The notes under the pieces are model-generated. The model saw only the letters and a list, made by a program, of their open reading frames with translations. It ran no database searches and had not been told where the DNA came from. A DNA stretch of 64,000 nt, taken from NCBI GenBank assembly GCA_947462335.1, contig OX381710.1:38749204-38813203 (forward strand). The letters are read 5' to 3'. Source of the stretch: Harmothoe impar (lineage: Eukaryota; Annelida; Polychaeta; Phyllodocida; Polynoidae). Shown one piece after another: positions 44,274-56,110 of this stretch. Numbering within the stretch: the first letter of the stretch is position 1; every line of letters begins with the position of its first letter. A program made the translations under genes and the position numbers.

Positions 44274-47200
44274 CCCAGATATGCCTACCGTCCTTTTAAA
44301 AGGACGCCTACATGTACTACTTTAATGATCACTAAAATAATATCAAAATTGAATTCATATTGTTTTTAACTTCAAATTATAATAGAACAAGGGTACATGC
44401 TTCTATTTTGACTTTACAAGTATGTATATCATTTTTCATGTAACCATGGCAACCATACGCACAGGGGTTTCTCACCAAATAATGCCTGTTTCAAAATCCT
44501 GACTCTTATAGGGCTCAGAAAAGTAGGACAAATGCATGAATTTTCAACATTTTTGTCAAAAACATGTGAAACTAATGGCATTGAGGCAATTTTAGCACCA
44601 AAAAATTGTCTAACTAGTTTAACCCCTCACTTATGGATAATTGTTTAAAAGCGTCCTTTTAAAAGGACGGTAGGCACATAGGACATCAAAATTTCATGGG
44701 GAGTATATTATTCAAATTTGTTCATGTCACAATGATATGGATGCACATAAAATGATGCAATTACCTCAGTAAACTGTCCTCAATGATTGCATAGGTGTTA
44801 TTCTTAATTGTGAAGTATGTTCTTAATTGTGCATGAGTTGATATATTGCCTAGCAACCACATTTGACAAAAATTCCATGCCTAGCAACAAGCACGCAGAA
44901 TAGGCCTAAGAGAGCTTTAGATACAGCTAACCTGAGTGCACAGACCCAAGGATACCCATGATACTTATTGCATTTGTTTTGAATCAATATGTTGCCTCCA
45001 TGACATTCAAAAACATTCTGTGCCTAGCAACCAGCATTAGAATGGCATTAACAACCTAGCAACAACATTCAAAAACATACTGTGCCTAGCAACGAGGCTG
45101 TAAAATGGCCCTAATTGAGCTTTAGATACACCTAACCCCATTATGCAAACCCAAGGGCACCAGTGATACCTTTCATTATTTGTTTGAATCAATATGTTGC
45201 CTGTCCATGACATTAAATACATTCTGTGCTTAGCAACAAGCATGTAGCATAGCCTAAACAGCCTAGCAACAACATTAAAAAAACATTCCATGCCAGGCAC
45301 CAAGCGTGTGGAATGACCCTTAGAGAGCTCAAGCTTTAGATACATCTGACCCCAGTATACAGACGCAAGGATACCCAGGATACTTCTTGTGGTCATTTTA
45401 GATCAATATGCTGTCTATCCATGACATGTAAAAACATTCTTTGCCTAGCTACAAGCATGTTGAATGACCTATAGAAACAGCGTAGCAACAACATAAAAAT
45501 ATTTACTGTGCTTACAGCTAACCCTTATGGGCCCAGAACTATTTGATGAAAGTCAGTATTTTACATTTTATTATTTAGATTGGGTCACCATTAAATAAGA
45601 AATGAAATTTTTCAGAATGCCCTTTCCATTACTGGTTTACTCCATAACATTTTAGACTGGGTTACCATGGCAACCAGAAACATTCTTTCAGAGACATCCA
45701 ATAATATGTAAAAATGTCCTTTTAGGATTCCAAATAAAGGCATTTCTATCAAAAATAGATATGTTGTCAACTCCACAATTGGATTTCTGAGGAAAAAACA
45801 TTTTAAAATGTTTTCATCATCTTGCTTGACTGTGTTGTAAGAAAGCCCATGCTAAACAGGTGAAGCTAATTGGCACTAGCAGCTTGAAAATGGGTGATGC
45901 TATTGAGCATCATTTTGAAAAATACAAAGATGTCTGTTTCTGGAAGATAAAATATTCTGATTGTCATATTCTTTTAACAGGTTAAAGATAAGATGACTTT
46001 CTTTCAGCCCAAATTATAAAACATCCATATTTTACCCTCCCCATGGGGGATTTGGGCCTTATATGATGAGGAATGCCCTGTATTTTTGTAGTAATAGCAG
46101 TGTAGGATGCCCATAGTCAAGGTTTCGGGTGAAATTCTGGATCAGGAGTGAATTAGTAATATTGTAGTGGCTTGAATAAGCACAGGGGTCTCAAATAAGC
46201 ACAGGTCCTGTGTAAGCAAAGGGTAAATGATGGTTTTGAAATGAAGGTAAGTTTTCTATCTTAAATAAGCACAGATCTCGTATAAGCACAGTGTAAATTG
46301 TATCATCAAAATTTATAAGCAGGGGTGTCCTTATTCAAGCCACTATCGTAGATCACACAGGATAGTCTTTTGAACACAATTAGATATCATGAGTGCAAAA
46401 CAGAATGGGTAGGTGACCAGGCCACAGTATAGCATTTTGGATGGGTAATGAGATACTTGAAATGAGTTTCTACTACAAAAATGACCAGATCTTTGGTAGG
46501 GCTAGTGTAGTCAGACAAAGGTCTCTCACTGTACACCACATGTGGCTTCCAGTGAGACCAGTGCCCAACTGACTGACCGTAAGCCCAGTGTGTGGCAGGG
46601 ACAAATTCCAATCCAGCTTCTTACAAAAAGGCCGCTATTTAGCTATGTCAGCCCAGAGTATAAAGCCTCCTTTGCAGTGATAGTATAGAGCGCCAGTACA
46701 TTATCAATTCAAATGTTCAGGGTTGCTCACTAGAGGAAAGGATGATTCCATGCATACTTGTAATCCCCATTGCCTGCTACATACTGTTTACCAACAGGTA
46801 TTTAGGGTCTGTTTCTGGGGGAAAGGGACATCAAATCTCTATATGGCCCATTTCCCATGCTTGAAGCTAGGCACAGAATGTTTTTGAATTTTGTTGCAAG
46901 GCTATTGAGACCATTCTACATGCTTGTTGCTAGGCACAGAATGTTTAAATGTCATGGAAGGGCAACATATTGATTCAAACAAATAATGAAAGGTATCACT
47001 GGTGCCCTTGGGTTTGCATAATGGGGTTAGGTGTATCTAAATCTCAATTAGGGCCATTTTACAGGCTCGTTGCTAGGCACAGTATGTTTTTGAATGTTGT
47101 TGCTAGGCTGTTAATGCCATTCTAATGCTGGTTGCTAGGCACAGAATGTTTTTGAATGTCATGGAGGCAACATATTGATTCAAAACAAATGCAATAAGTA

Positions 47201-47642
47201 TCATGGGTATCCTTGGGTCTGTGTACTCAGGTTAGCTGTATCTAAAGCTCTCTTAGGCCTAATCCGCGTGCTTGTTGCTAGGCATGGAATTTTTGTCAAA
47301 TGTGGTTGCTAGGCAATATATCAACTCATGCACAATTAAGAACATACCTTCACAATTAAGAATAACACCAGTGCCATCCTTGAGGACAGTTTACTGAGGT
47401 AATTGCATCATTTTATATGCATCCATATCATTGTGACATGAAACAAATTGAATAATGAACTCCCCATGAAATTTTGATGTCCTATGTGCCTACCGTCCTT
47501 TTAAAAGGACGGTCCATAAATCAGAGGCCATGAGCGCGAATTTCCCAATTTTGCTAAAAATGCCCAAAATACATCAATTTAACACAGGAAAAGAAATTTT
47601 GTTATAAAAAGAGCAATATTTCCCTCCTTAGGCATATCTGGG
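44274..47642. mobile_element. 3.4-kb TTAA-flanked piggyBac-type non-autonomous element (fold-back element 3)
   Basis: The ends CCCAGATATGCC and GGCATATCTGGG are perfect inverted copies, with TTAA at 44270-44273 and 47643-47646. TTAA duplication plus CCC/GGG ends defines piggyBac-type elements. The arms are long and hold the palindrome CGTCCTTTTAAAAGGACG and about 210-bp tandem units with GCCTAGCAAC words. GTAACCATGGCAAC (44440) and GTTACCATGGCAAC (45661) are X-box-like. No transposase frame is present. Confidence 0.85.
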
Positions 47643-48017
47643 TTAATGTTACGGATGCCTCATTTTCAGTTAATCGTAGAAAAAATATACTTCTCCTGCT
47701 CCGATCGGCCCCATATTTTAAGGCAGCATGCCCCTAACATGTACCTATCATGCCAGTAAGTGCTTTTGGCACTAGTTGGAACTTTTTTTTTCAAGTTGTG
47801 GGCTCCATCAGTGTTTTTAGCTAAAATTGGCATTAACAAGATCCATGAATGTTAGATTTGCTCAACATCCCCCACATTATTGGAGTACACCAATATGTGT
47901 TTACATATAACATTATTTTTGTATTACTGTACATTTATTGGTAATTATGCATTAAGGAAAATGACTAAAATAGGCCTATATTTCCCATATTAATTCATTC
48001 TGTGTCTGTCTTTTCAG

Positions 48018-48406
48018 ATGGTACGCCCAAAGCTGTCGTGACCGCTGCCGTGACCCCCGCTGCCGTGACCACCGCTGCCGTGACCCCCGCTGCCGTGACC
48101 ACCGCTGCCGTGACCCCCGCTGCCGTGACCACCGCTGCCGTGACCACCGCTGCCGTGACCACCGCTGCCGTGACCACCGCTGCCGTGACCCCCGCTGCCG
48201 TGACCACCGCTGCCGTGACCACCGCTGCCGTGACCACCGCTGCCGTGACCACCGCTGCCGTGACCACCGCTGCCGTGACCACCGCTGCCGTGACCACCGC
48301 TGCCGTGACCACCGCTGCCGTGACCACCGCTGCCGTGACCACCGCTGCCGTCACTACCACCGTCACCGTCACCGTCACTGCCCGATGCAGCTATACTGCA
48401 TCTTCC
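48018..48406 (+). CDS. Transposase gene exon with AAVTT pentapeptide repeats (candidate)
   Basis: An acceptor-like TCTTTTCAG precedes 48018 and the donor GTAAGT follows 48406. The open frame is built from a 15-bp unit (GCTGCCGTGACCACC or the CCC variant) repeated more than 20 times, reading AAVTT/AAVTP, and ends ARCSYTASS. The exon ends in phase 0 and joins the next one in frame. It has no in-frame ATG, so the start must be upstream or the segment may be untranslated. Ala/Val/Thr-rich repeats suggest a low-complexity linker. Confidence 0.4.
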
Positions 48407-48885
48407 GTAAGTATCAAATTGTACAAATTTTAAAACCTTACCCCTAAAAATAGTCTAATATACAGTCTGTCTCAAGTTGGTAAAAGTATTTTAAAATATA
48501 CGGTCTACATATTTACTGTAAGTCTCAACTATGTAAAAGTACACAGTCACATATTTAAAATCCTGTACATCTGGGCTCTTTTGATTGGGGAAATGCTCAT
48601 TTCACTTAATCTCACATCTTATCTTACCTGGTATGTAGGAGATCACTACATAATTAATGGGTTCCCTGAATAGATATGTGGTGCCTGTGGATACCTAACG
48701 GTGACAACTAAGCATGGACCACATATTTAGGAACCTCTTAGATGTGTCAGTGTCTGAATCTCAGCACCCTACTACCATGGTTGTAATCTTTGCCTTGTAA
48801 ATGTGAGATTAAGATGAAAATGAGTATACAAATTCAATGTTTCTTAATTAATATGTACATGTACACACACCTCTGCTACTCGTAG

Positions 48886-49091
48886 CCCTCAAAGATTAAT
48901 GTATGGCATCATTTATATCTTGCCGCCACCACCACCGCTGCTCCTGACCACCCACTGAGCCCCTCCGGCGCCGAGCCCCTCCTGACTCCTGCTGGCCGGC
49001 CAGCCAGGCAGTCCGCTACAATCACACCGGCGAGTCCCGTGCGCGTCTCGCGGTCGTACCTGGATCCGCTCCTCATGGCCCTCGACCTTGA
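48886..49091 (+). CDS. Transposase gene exon 2 (candidate)
   Basis: Acceptor CTACTCGTAG, donor GTAAGT. The 206-nt frame is open and Pro/Ala/Ser-rich (DHPLSPSGAEPLLTPAG), ending LLMALDL plus two bases. That phase fits the exon at 49808, and the joined text reads MALDLESPVGRGGKPKK. The ATG at 49075 is a possible start. GC content is far above the flanks. Confidence 0.5.
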
Positions 49092-49352
49092 GTAAGTACA
49101 CAAAGTGCATTGGTACTAAATTGTAAAACAAAATAGCTTCTCTAAAATATTCTTGTGTAGAATAATCTGTTTCAGAAAGATTTATAAATCCATTGACTAT
49201 GCTCAGTATCAATCCTTAATTAAATTTCTATTATTAACGCCCGATTTGCAGTGATACGGTCAGAAACAACCCAATCAGGCGCGACTCCGACACGGATGAA
49301 TATGTGTCGTCAAGTGACACATAAAGTAAATATTGTAGAAGAGTCTTGTTTA

Positions 49353-49480
49353 GTTGCCTGTTTTTTTGCCTGTTTATTTGCCTGTTTATTTGCCTGTTTA
49401 TTTGCCTGTTTAGTTGCCTGTTTAGTTGCCTGTTTAGTTGCCTGTTTATTTGCCTGTTTAGTTGCTTGTTCAGTTGCTAG
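49353..49480 (+). repeat. 12-bp tandem repeat TTGCCTGTTTAK
   Basis: About ten copies of TTGCCTGTTTA(G/T) lie in the intron before the main transposase exon. The Leu/Ala/Cys-rich open frame across it is only the repeat being read. Confidence 0.85.
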
Positions 49481-49528
49481 TTTCTGCTAAAATTATATTG
49501 TGTTTGCTTGACCGAACTTCCATGATTA

Positions 49529-49720
49529 GAGGCATCCATAACGTTAACGTTAGCGAGGCATCCATAACGTTAACGTTAGCGAGGCATCCATAACGTTAAC
49601 GTTAGCGAGGCATCCATAACGTTAACATTAACGAGGCATCCATAACGTTAACGTTATCGAGGTATCCATAACGTTAATGAGGCATCCATAACGTTAATGA
49701 GGCATCCATAACGTTAACGT
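49529..49720 (+). repeat. 26-bp tandem array GAGGCATCCATAACGTTAACG
   Basis: Eight copies, five with AACGTTAACRTTA(G/T/A)C-type tails and period near 26 bp, later ones shortened. The core is the same as in the downstream 382-bp array. GTTAACGTTAAC makes each unit palindromic. Confidence 0.9.
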
Positions 49721-49807
49721 TATCTATACACATATCTATAATTGGTTAATCTTTGCAAGATATTTTTAGCATCATTTTAATATTTTTTCCTTAACCTTTA
49801 TTTACAG

Positions 49808-51548
49808 GAGTCCCGTTGGGCGAGGCGGCAAGCCAAAGAAGGTCCGTACACCCGTCAAGCAGGGCCTCTTCCGCAAGGTCCACAAGCAGAAGCAGGTTAT
49901 CGAGGAGCAGGCAGCAACCATCCTAAAGATGTCTGCCAAGTACATCAGGCAGCAACAAAAGGCCTCCTCCCCAAACGTCAACACCACGCGCCGTCGACTC
50001 ATAGATAGCGGCCCAACCTGCCCATCCCCCAAGGTGTCAGCAGAGGAGGTCCGGCAACTTCGTGAAGACTCGACCAAGTACCAGATATTCACGGCTGGTG
50101 TACGCGAGATGCGGGGTGTCATACGCAGTCGTGTCGCGAGAAAGTTCTCTGCCCGCGACAAGCTAAAGGGAAGCAGGGTGCTCACGCGCTTCTGTGCTGA
50201 CATCAATGTCGATCCAAGATCCCTCAAGCCCAAAGCACCAGCAAACAACTCGGAAGCAAGTGGGAAGCGCAAGGAGAGAACGCAGCACATCATTGACTTC
50301 CTGACCAGGCCTGAGCACTCTTACACTCTACCTGGGAAGAAGGATGCGGTCACTGTGAGGAAGAAGGGCCAGAAGAACGTCAAGATCCAGAAGGTGGTGC
50401 TAACCGATCTCCTGTTGGTGCTCCATGATGTCTACAGGAGTGAGTTCCCGGAGAGGAAAGTGGGGCTGACAACCTTTAAAAAGGTCCGGAAGGAGGCTCA
50501 GTTCATCAAGTGTGTGCAGTGCAACAACACCCGCATCTGCCTGTGCACCAAACATCAAAATTTCACTCTCCGTCTGCGAGCTGCTCACCTCCCAGGACTA
50601 CCCGACGCGGTAGTACGTACCAACACGCTGGAGGAGTTCCAGGAAAGGCTTCGCACCTCCATCACTCAACCCGAGATCACTGTAGAAACTTGGCAGATGG
50701 TGGAGGTGGAGATCCAGGAGGTTGACCCCAAGACCGGAAGAAACAAGACCTGCAAGAAGCTCCGGCTGCGCCCTGACACTGCCACCAAGTCAGACTTCAT
50801 CAAGATGATGTCGGCAGACTTCAAGACGATGCGCGAACACTCGTTCCGTGCCCAAAATCAGCACAAGATCGTCCGGGAAGTGCGAGAAGGACTGACTGCG
50901 GAGGAGTGTACAGTTCAGATGGACTTCTCGGAGAATTGGATGGTGTCGTTCCCCGAGTCCCCCCAGGCGGTCTACTACGCCAAGGATCCGGTCACTCTCC
51001 ACCCGGCTGTGATCCACTACAAGGATAATGACGGGAACCTCAAACACCATTCACTGGCCCTGTGCACAGACGACCGTAAGCACGACGCCGGGGCCATCCT
51101 TGCTTTCATGCTTAGGCTCCGAGAGTTCATCGATGAGCACCTTCCAAACGTCAAGACCATCCACTACTGCTTCGACTCTCCATCTTCGCAGTACAGAAAT
51201 AAGTTCATCTTCAGCGTCCTGTGCAAACACGAGCAGATCTTTGGCGGGATCCAAGCCACATGGACCTACTACGAAGCAGGCCATGGCAAGGGTCCGTGTG
51301 ACGGCATCAGGGGTGCTGCGAAGCGAGTCGCAGATCTCCTGGTCAAGTCCAATGTCAAGATCGAGAACGCCCAAGCCTTCGTGGACACTGGAAACGCTCG
51401 CGGCGGTGCAGTCCACTACATCCATGTGTCTGTAGAAGAGATCAAGGAGGCCCGCAGTCTTCTACAGAGTCTTGTCTGCGACAAGTCTGTGCCTGGTACG
51501 ATGAAGGCGCAGCACTTGCTATCGTACCTGGTGTCTCCATCGCTGTGA
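49808..51548 (+). CDS. DDE-type transposase-like protein, main exon
   Basis: The frame opens after acceptor TTTACAG and runs to TGA at 51546-51548; the first ATG inside is at 49929 (539 codons from there). It belongs to a widespread animal family of uncharacterised, transposon-derived proteins. Counted from that Met: a basic N-terminus, a CxxC-x5-CxC zinc-binding-like cluster (C195, C198, C204, C206) followed by H209, MDFSENW (D332), HYCFDSPSSQYRN (D416), and YYEAGHGKGPCDG (E449 or D458). These acidic residues are plausible members of an RNase H-like catalytic triad. Codon use is GC-rich. The stop at 51548 is probably caused by a frame slip near 51513-51518, because the family's C-terminal part continues in another frame. 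Confidence 0.8.
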
Positions 51549-52060
51549 GGGACACCTCTTGCTTCGGTCCTTGCTCCTGGGAGGACAACACCTCTCTGCG
51601 CCACTGCCCTGGCTGGGTGGAGCACACCCTCTTCAAGCAAACCCGCAGAGCAGCACCAGTCGAGCTAGAGGTTGAGGAGCTCCCAGCAGAGGCCGAGCCA
51701 GAGGAGGTCCCAGCTGAGGCCGAGCCAGAGGAGGTCCCAGCTCTGGTCTCAGCGGTGGAGCGCTACACCGTCGGTGAGTTTGTGGCCTGCTTGTACGACT
51801 CACAGTGGTACATCGCCGAGGTCACAGACGGAGTCGATGATGAGGGCATGTATGAGGTCAACTTCATGATCCGCGGCAACACCACACTGAACCAGTTCTT
51901 GTGGCCAACGCTGAAGGACATGATGCGCGTGCACCCAGACGACACTCTCACCAAGATCTCCGCGCCACGTCCCATCGCAACTCATGGCAGGCTAGCTTCA
52001 AAGTATGCCCTGCCTACTGCAGAGCTTAGGGAGATCAACACCCTCTTCCTCACCTCCTAA
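51518..52060 (+). pseudogene. C-terminal domain of the transposase-like protein, shifted frame
   Basis: In the frame two bases on from the upstream one, the sequence reads AIVPGVSIAVRDTSCFG, then an acidic repeat (EEVPAEAEPEEVPA). A compact barrel-like domain follows (VGEFVACLYDSQWYIAEV ... FLWP ... ISAPRPI) and a stop at 52058. The same family usually carries this GDFVAxxYDxxWYIGEV-type domain at its C-terminus in one frame. A one-base loss (or two-base gain) around 51513-51518 explains the split. A sequencing error or short intron cannot be excluded. Confidence 0.65.
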
Positions 52061-52128
52061 GCTTACACAATGATGACAACCCGGTTAACACCCATCGACT
52101 TGAACTTGGACAGTTCACTAGGTACCGT

Positions 52129-54224
52129 GAGGCATCCGTAACAGTAACGCAGGTGCCTGGGATACACTCCATAGTGCTACTATATCTATGGATATATTTG
52201 ATAATTAATGGCATAGAACAGTGCTATAGGATGTTTAGAATACATGTATGAAGTTTTAAGGGGATCTGATTAGTTTTGAAGCTTGTGTGACCAAATAAGT
52301 AAAGTATCAGTTCGTTGTGAGGCATCCGTAACGGTAACGAGCAGCCGAGTAGGTCTCATGAGATTGCCAGCTATGCACCTATGGGGGCCAGTATAGTCCT
52401 CATTATGGTTTTATGTGATTATAAACAGGTGTGCCTTATGCATTAGAGATAAAGAGGTGCCCTGGTGATGTAAAATATTTATAGTAGACTCGCTGCGTGT
52501 CGTCAACTCGCCGTAAAATTGTACATTTTTATTTTCAAATGCCCATAGCTGAGTCAAAAGGTGATATATTTGATAATTAATGGCATAGAACAGTGCTATA
52601 TGATGTTTAGAATACATGTATGAAGTTTTAAGGGGATCTGATTAGTTTTGAAGCTTGTGTGACCAAATTAGTAAAGTATCAGTTCGTCGTGAGGCATCCG
52701 TAACGGTAACGAGCCGCCGAGTAGGTCTCATGAGATTGCCAGCTATGCACCTATGGGGGCCAGTATAGTCCTCATTATGGTTTTATGTGATTATAAACAG
52801 GTGTGCCTTATGCATTAGAGATAAAGAGGTGCCCTGGTGATGTAAAATATTTATGGTAGACTCGTTGCGTGTCGTCAGCACGCCGTAAATTTGTACTTTT
52901 TTATTTTCAAATACCCATAGCTAAGTCAAAAGGTGATATATTTGATGGTTTAAGGGCTTAGAACAGTGCCACAGAGTGTTTTCTACCCATGTATGAAGTT
53001 TAAAGATGATCTGATTAGTTTTGATACATCTATGGCAGCTGTACCAAAGTCCTATGAAATAGCCTATGTCGTGAGGCATCCGTAACGGTAACGAGCCGCC
53101 GGGTAGGTCTCACGAGATTGCCAGCTATGCACCTATGGGGGCCAGTATAGTCCTCATTATGGTTTTATGTGATTATAAACAGGTGTGCCTTATGCATTAG
53201 AGATAAAGAGGTGCCCTGGTGATGTAAAATATTTATGGTAGACTCGTTGCGTGTCGTCAACACGCCGTAAATTTGTACTTTTTTATTTTCAAATACCCAT
53301 AGCTAAGTCAAAAGGTGATATATTTGATGGTTTAAGGGCTTAGAACAGTGCTACAGAGTGTTTTCTACCCATGTATGAAGTTTAAAGATGATCTGATTAG
53401 TTTTGATACATCTATGGCAGCTGTACCAAAGTCCTATGAAATAGCCTATGTCGTGAGGCATCCGTAACGGTAACGAGCCGCCGGGTAGGTCTCACGAGAT
53501 TGCCAGCTATGCACCTATGGGGGCCAGTATAGTCCTCATTATGGTTTTATGTGATTATAAACAGGTGTGCCTTATGCATTAGAGATAAAGAGGTGCCCTG
53601 GTGATGTAAAATATTTATGGTAGACTTGCTGCGTGTCGTCAACACGCCGTAAATTTGTACTTTTTTATTTTCAAATACCCATAGCTAAGTCAAAAGGTGA
53701 TATATTTGATGGTTTAAGGGCTTAGAACAGTGCTACAGAGTGTTTTCTACCCATGTATGAAGTTTAAAGATGATCTGATTAGTTTTGATACATCTATGGC
53801 AGCTGTACCAAAGTCCTATGAAATAGCCTATGTCGTGAGGCATCCGTAACGGTAACGAGCAGCCGGGTAGGTCTCACGAGATTGCCAGCTATGCACCTAT
53901 GGGGGCCAGTATAGTCCTCATTATGGTTTTATGTGATTGTATATATGTTTGCCTTATGCAGTAGATCTACAGAGGTGCCCTTGTGCTGTATATTATTTAT
54001 TGGCGTCACACCTCGTGGCAGGAACACGAGTAAAAGTGTGACTTTTTAAATTTCCGAACACCATGTACATAGTCAAAGGTGATATTTTTTATGGTAAAAT
54101 AACATAAAACAGTGCTGTATAGTCCTAAGTACACATGTATTAAGTTTAAAGAGGTTCTGGTGCATTTAAGTTGCCCCTTTGACTGATATATAAAGTTACT
54201 GTGAATCTTGAGGCATCCGTAACA
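52129..54224 (+). repeat. About 382-bp satellite array carrying GAGGCATCCGTAACGGTAACG
   Basis: Motif copies at 52129, 52319, 52691, 53074, 53456, 53838 and 54210 give spacings of 372-383 bp after the first interval. The units from 53074 to 53838 look almost identical, while outer units are diverged, so the middle expanded recently. Each unit also has GGGGGCCAGTATAGTCCTCA and TTATGCATTAGAGATAAAGA. It begins 69 bp after the transposase stop. No coding capacity. Confidence 0.9.
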
Positions 54225-54885
54225 GTAATGAATTTTTTACCTGATTTCCCGCGTAATGGTGTCCTGAGATGGCTCGACTTACACATCAGAGGTTAATTGT
54301 TTTAGGAAGAGGGTATATTGAAGGTATACTAGAGCTATTTTAATGGTAATCAGAGCAATTGTAGGCAAACTAGAGTAAAGTTGGTAAAGTTGGTTGAATT
54401 TTCCCAGATTTGTCGAAGTTTCCGATTATCTCTCAACCCAGAAAAAGAAAAGTTCAAATCTTACGGCTCCGAAATTTCTAAGGGTCAATCCTACATAGTA
54501 GGCCTACTAGAAGGCAAAGTTTGGAATAGCTGGGTACTTCTAAAGAGTATTATTATAATGAAGGGTGAGTTACTGTTACGGATGCCTCAGAAATATGACA
54601 GGCTGTGGTTGCTGCTGAATAAAAACTGCACCCGCTGGAATTACAGAGTTCCGCGGCGTTTCCGAGGGGCCAAGATGTTAACCTTTAAGAAAAATAAAGT
54701 TGTGTACTTAAACTTTGAATTTTTTTTTTGTCCTATGTTTACCACTTTCTGCATGAATTTCTGATATACACCGTATATGTATCCTGTATATATGTGGCAT
54801 CTGACACCAAATGACTAAGCTGATGAAACAATTAACACCGACACCTTATATCTAAAGAAGATCAGCTTACTTTGAACACTACACA
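54225..54885. other. Downstream of satellite array
   Basis: It holds GTTACGGATGCCTCA (54575-54589) in the orientation of the left-end copy and an AATAAA near 54696. The open frame at 54381-54764 has no recognisable domain. Confidence 0.4.
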
Positions 54886-55144
54886 ACCCTCTTTAAGGAG
54901 CAACAATAACAAAATGATTCAATTCAAACATCTCCTAATTTTTATATCAATTGTTGTATTGTTGTTGAAATTGTTATTTTGCATAGAGAACTTTGTTACA
55001 TGGGAACTTTTTCATTAACTAGCCTTGTACATACTTGTCTCATTTTATCCTTGTTTGAAATAATCTCTCTTTAAGAAGTGCAATTTGGATGTTAGGAGAT
55101 GTTTGAATTGAATTATTTTGTTATTGTTGCTCCTTAAAGAGGGT
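54886..55144. mobile_element. 259-bp MITE with about 54-bp inverted ends
   Basis: ACCCTCTTTAAGGAGCAACA starts the left end and its complement closes the right end. The inverted match continues through CAATTCAAACATCTCCTAA with only one or two differences. No coding sequence. The superfamily is not assigned. Confidence 0.8.
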
Positions 55145-55559
55145 ACCGTCAGTATTAAGCAGCACTATCAGTACTGCAAGATGAATGGTGAAACTGGGCA
55201 CATATGTTGGTGGGTTTTAAAGTCCTGAGCATGTGTATAAAATATGTTTACTCTTCATAACAAAATCGATTTGTAAAAGAAGTATACCACAGAATATTGT
55301 TTTATTGTATCATAAATTGAAGACAATTGACTATCAACACCTGTTCTATTCACCCTAATTCATTTTCAAGTTCACATCATTATAAAACGTTATCGTATTA
55401 GTTATGCCCATGATTGATACAGAAGAGAATAAATACAAATTAATAGTGTTCCTTCGTTTGTGGGATATGTATGAGGCTGGACACATCTCTCTCATGGAGA
55501 GAATCGAGGAGTAGAGGGTAGTCCCTCTTATCAAAATCAATCTCTTAACCAGAAGAGCT

Positions 55560-56110
55560 TCTAGAATGTATGTGGACTTTGATGCCATGCCTACCTTCTG
55601 AGAGGGCAACATACATCCATAACCCTCAGAAATGACAAACAAATGTGATGTGGTGGATTGGACCCAATATACCAATTAGATTTGTCTATCATTTATCTGT
55701 ATCCACTTTATAATCTATAGGATGTCAGGATCGGTACTGTTGTGCACCATCTAGTCTGACTTGGCATCAGGCCTGTATAAATATACCCTTATACAAAGGC
55801 TGCGAGCTGCCTCCTCCCCCTTGAGCCAATCCTATAAGTAGACAGCCCAATTGCTGCCCAGTAATGGTCTGCAACACTCCTGCACCTGGTCCGAGTGCAG
55901 GTCTGAGAAAGCATTCTTAAAGACACTAATTTAGATCCAATTCACCACTTGTAAGGGTGTTCTAGACAGCACTCTAGGGGAAATTGGACAGGATGAGTCC
56001 CTGGACCTTTCCACTTCTTGAAAGGACAATGAAGGTTTTCGCCATCTTCCGGATCCTGCACAGATAACAGGAAAGGTGACATTTGGTCTAACTTGTGAGA
56101 ATAGATTTAA
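55560..56110 (+). repeat. Duplicated segment, copy 1
   Basis: It shares ordered blocks with 57400-57950: CCCTCAGAAATGRCAAAC, GCATCAGGCCTGTATAA, CACTCTARGRGGAAATTG and AGGAAAGGTGACATTTGGTC. Neither copy encodes a supported protein. Confidence 0.65.

Larger units (their letters stand above)
47648..54224 (+). mobile_element. Transposon-like unit with DDE-type gene and GAGGCATCCGTAAC motif arrays
   Basis: GTTACGGATGCCTCA at 47648-47662 is the inverse of the TGAGGCATCCGTAAC motif, whose last array copy ends at 54224. A spliced transposase-like gene lies between. The motif also forms an eight-copy array in the gene's intron and about seven copies downstream. A further inverted copy at 54575-54589 leaves the right boundary open. 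It begins one base after the TTAA of the piggyBac-type element. The superfamily is not assigned. Confidence 0.55.

Noticed and set aside
47995..48378. Minus-strand frame of VVTAA repeats
   Set aside because: It is the antisense reading of the 15-bp repeat exon. Splice signals and phase support only the plus strand.
49253..49327. Extra transposase exon between 49091 and 49808
   Set aside because: No donor gives the right phase, and the frame meets a stop. Direct joining of 49091 to 49808 is in phase.
49529..49720. CRISPR-like regular repeats
   Set aside because: Units are contiguous tandem copies without unique spacers, in an animal genome.
52129..54224. Link between the 382-bp satellite period and the 382-bp spacing of the tRNA-like units
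   Set aside because: The sequences are unrelated, so the equal lengths are coincidence.
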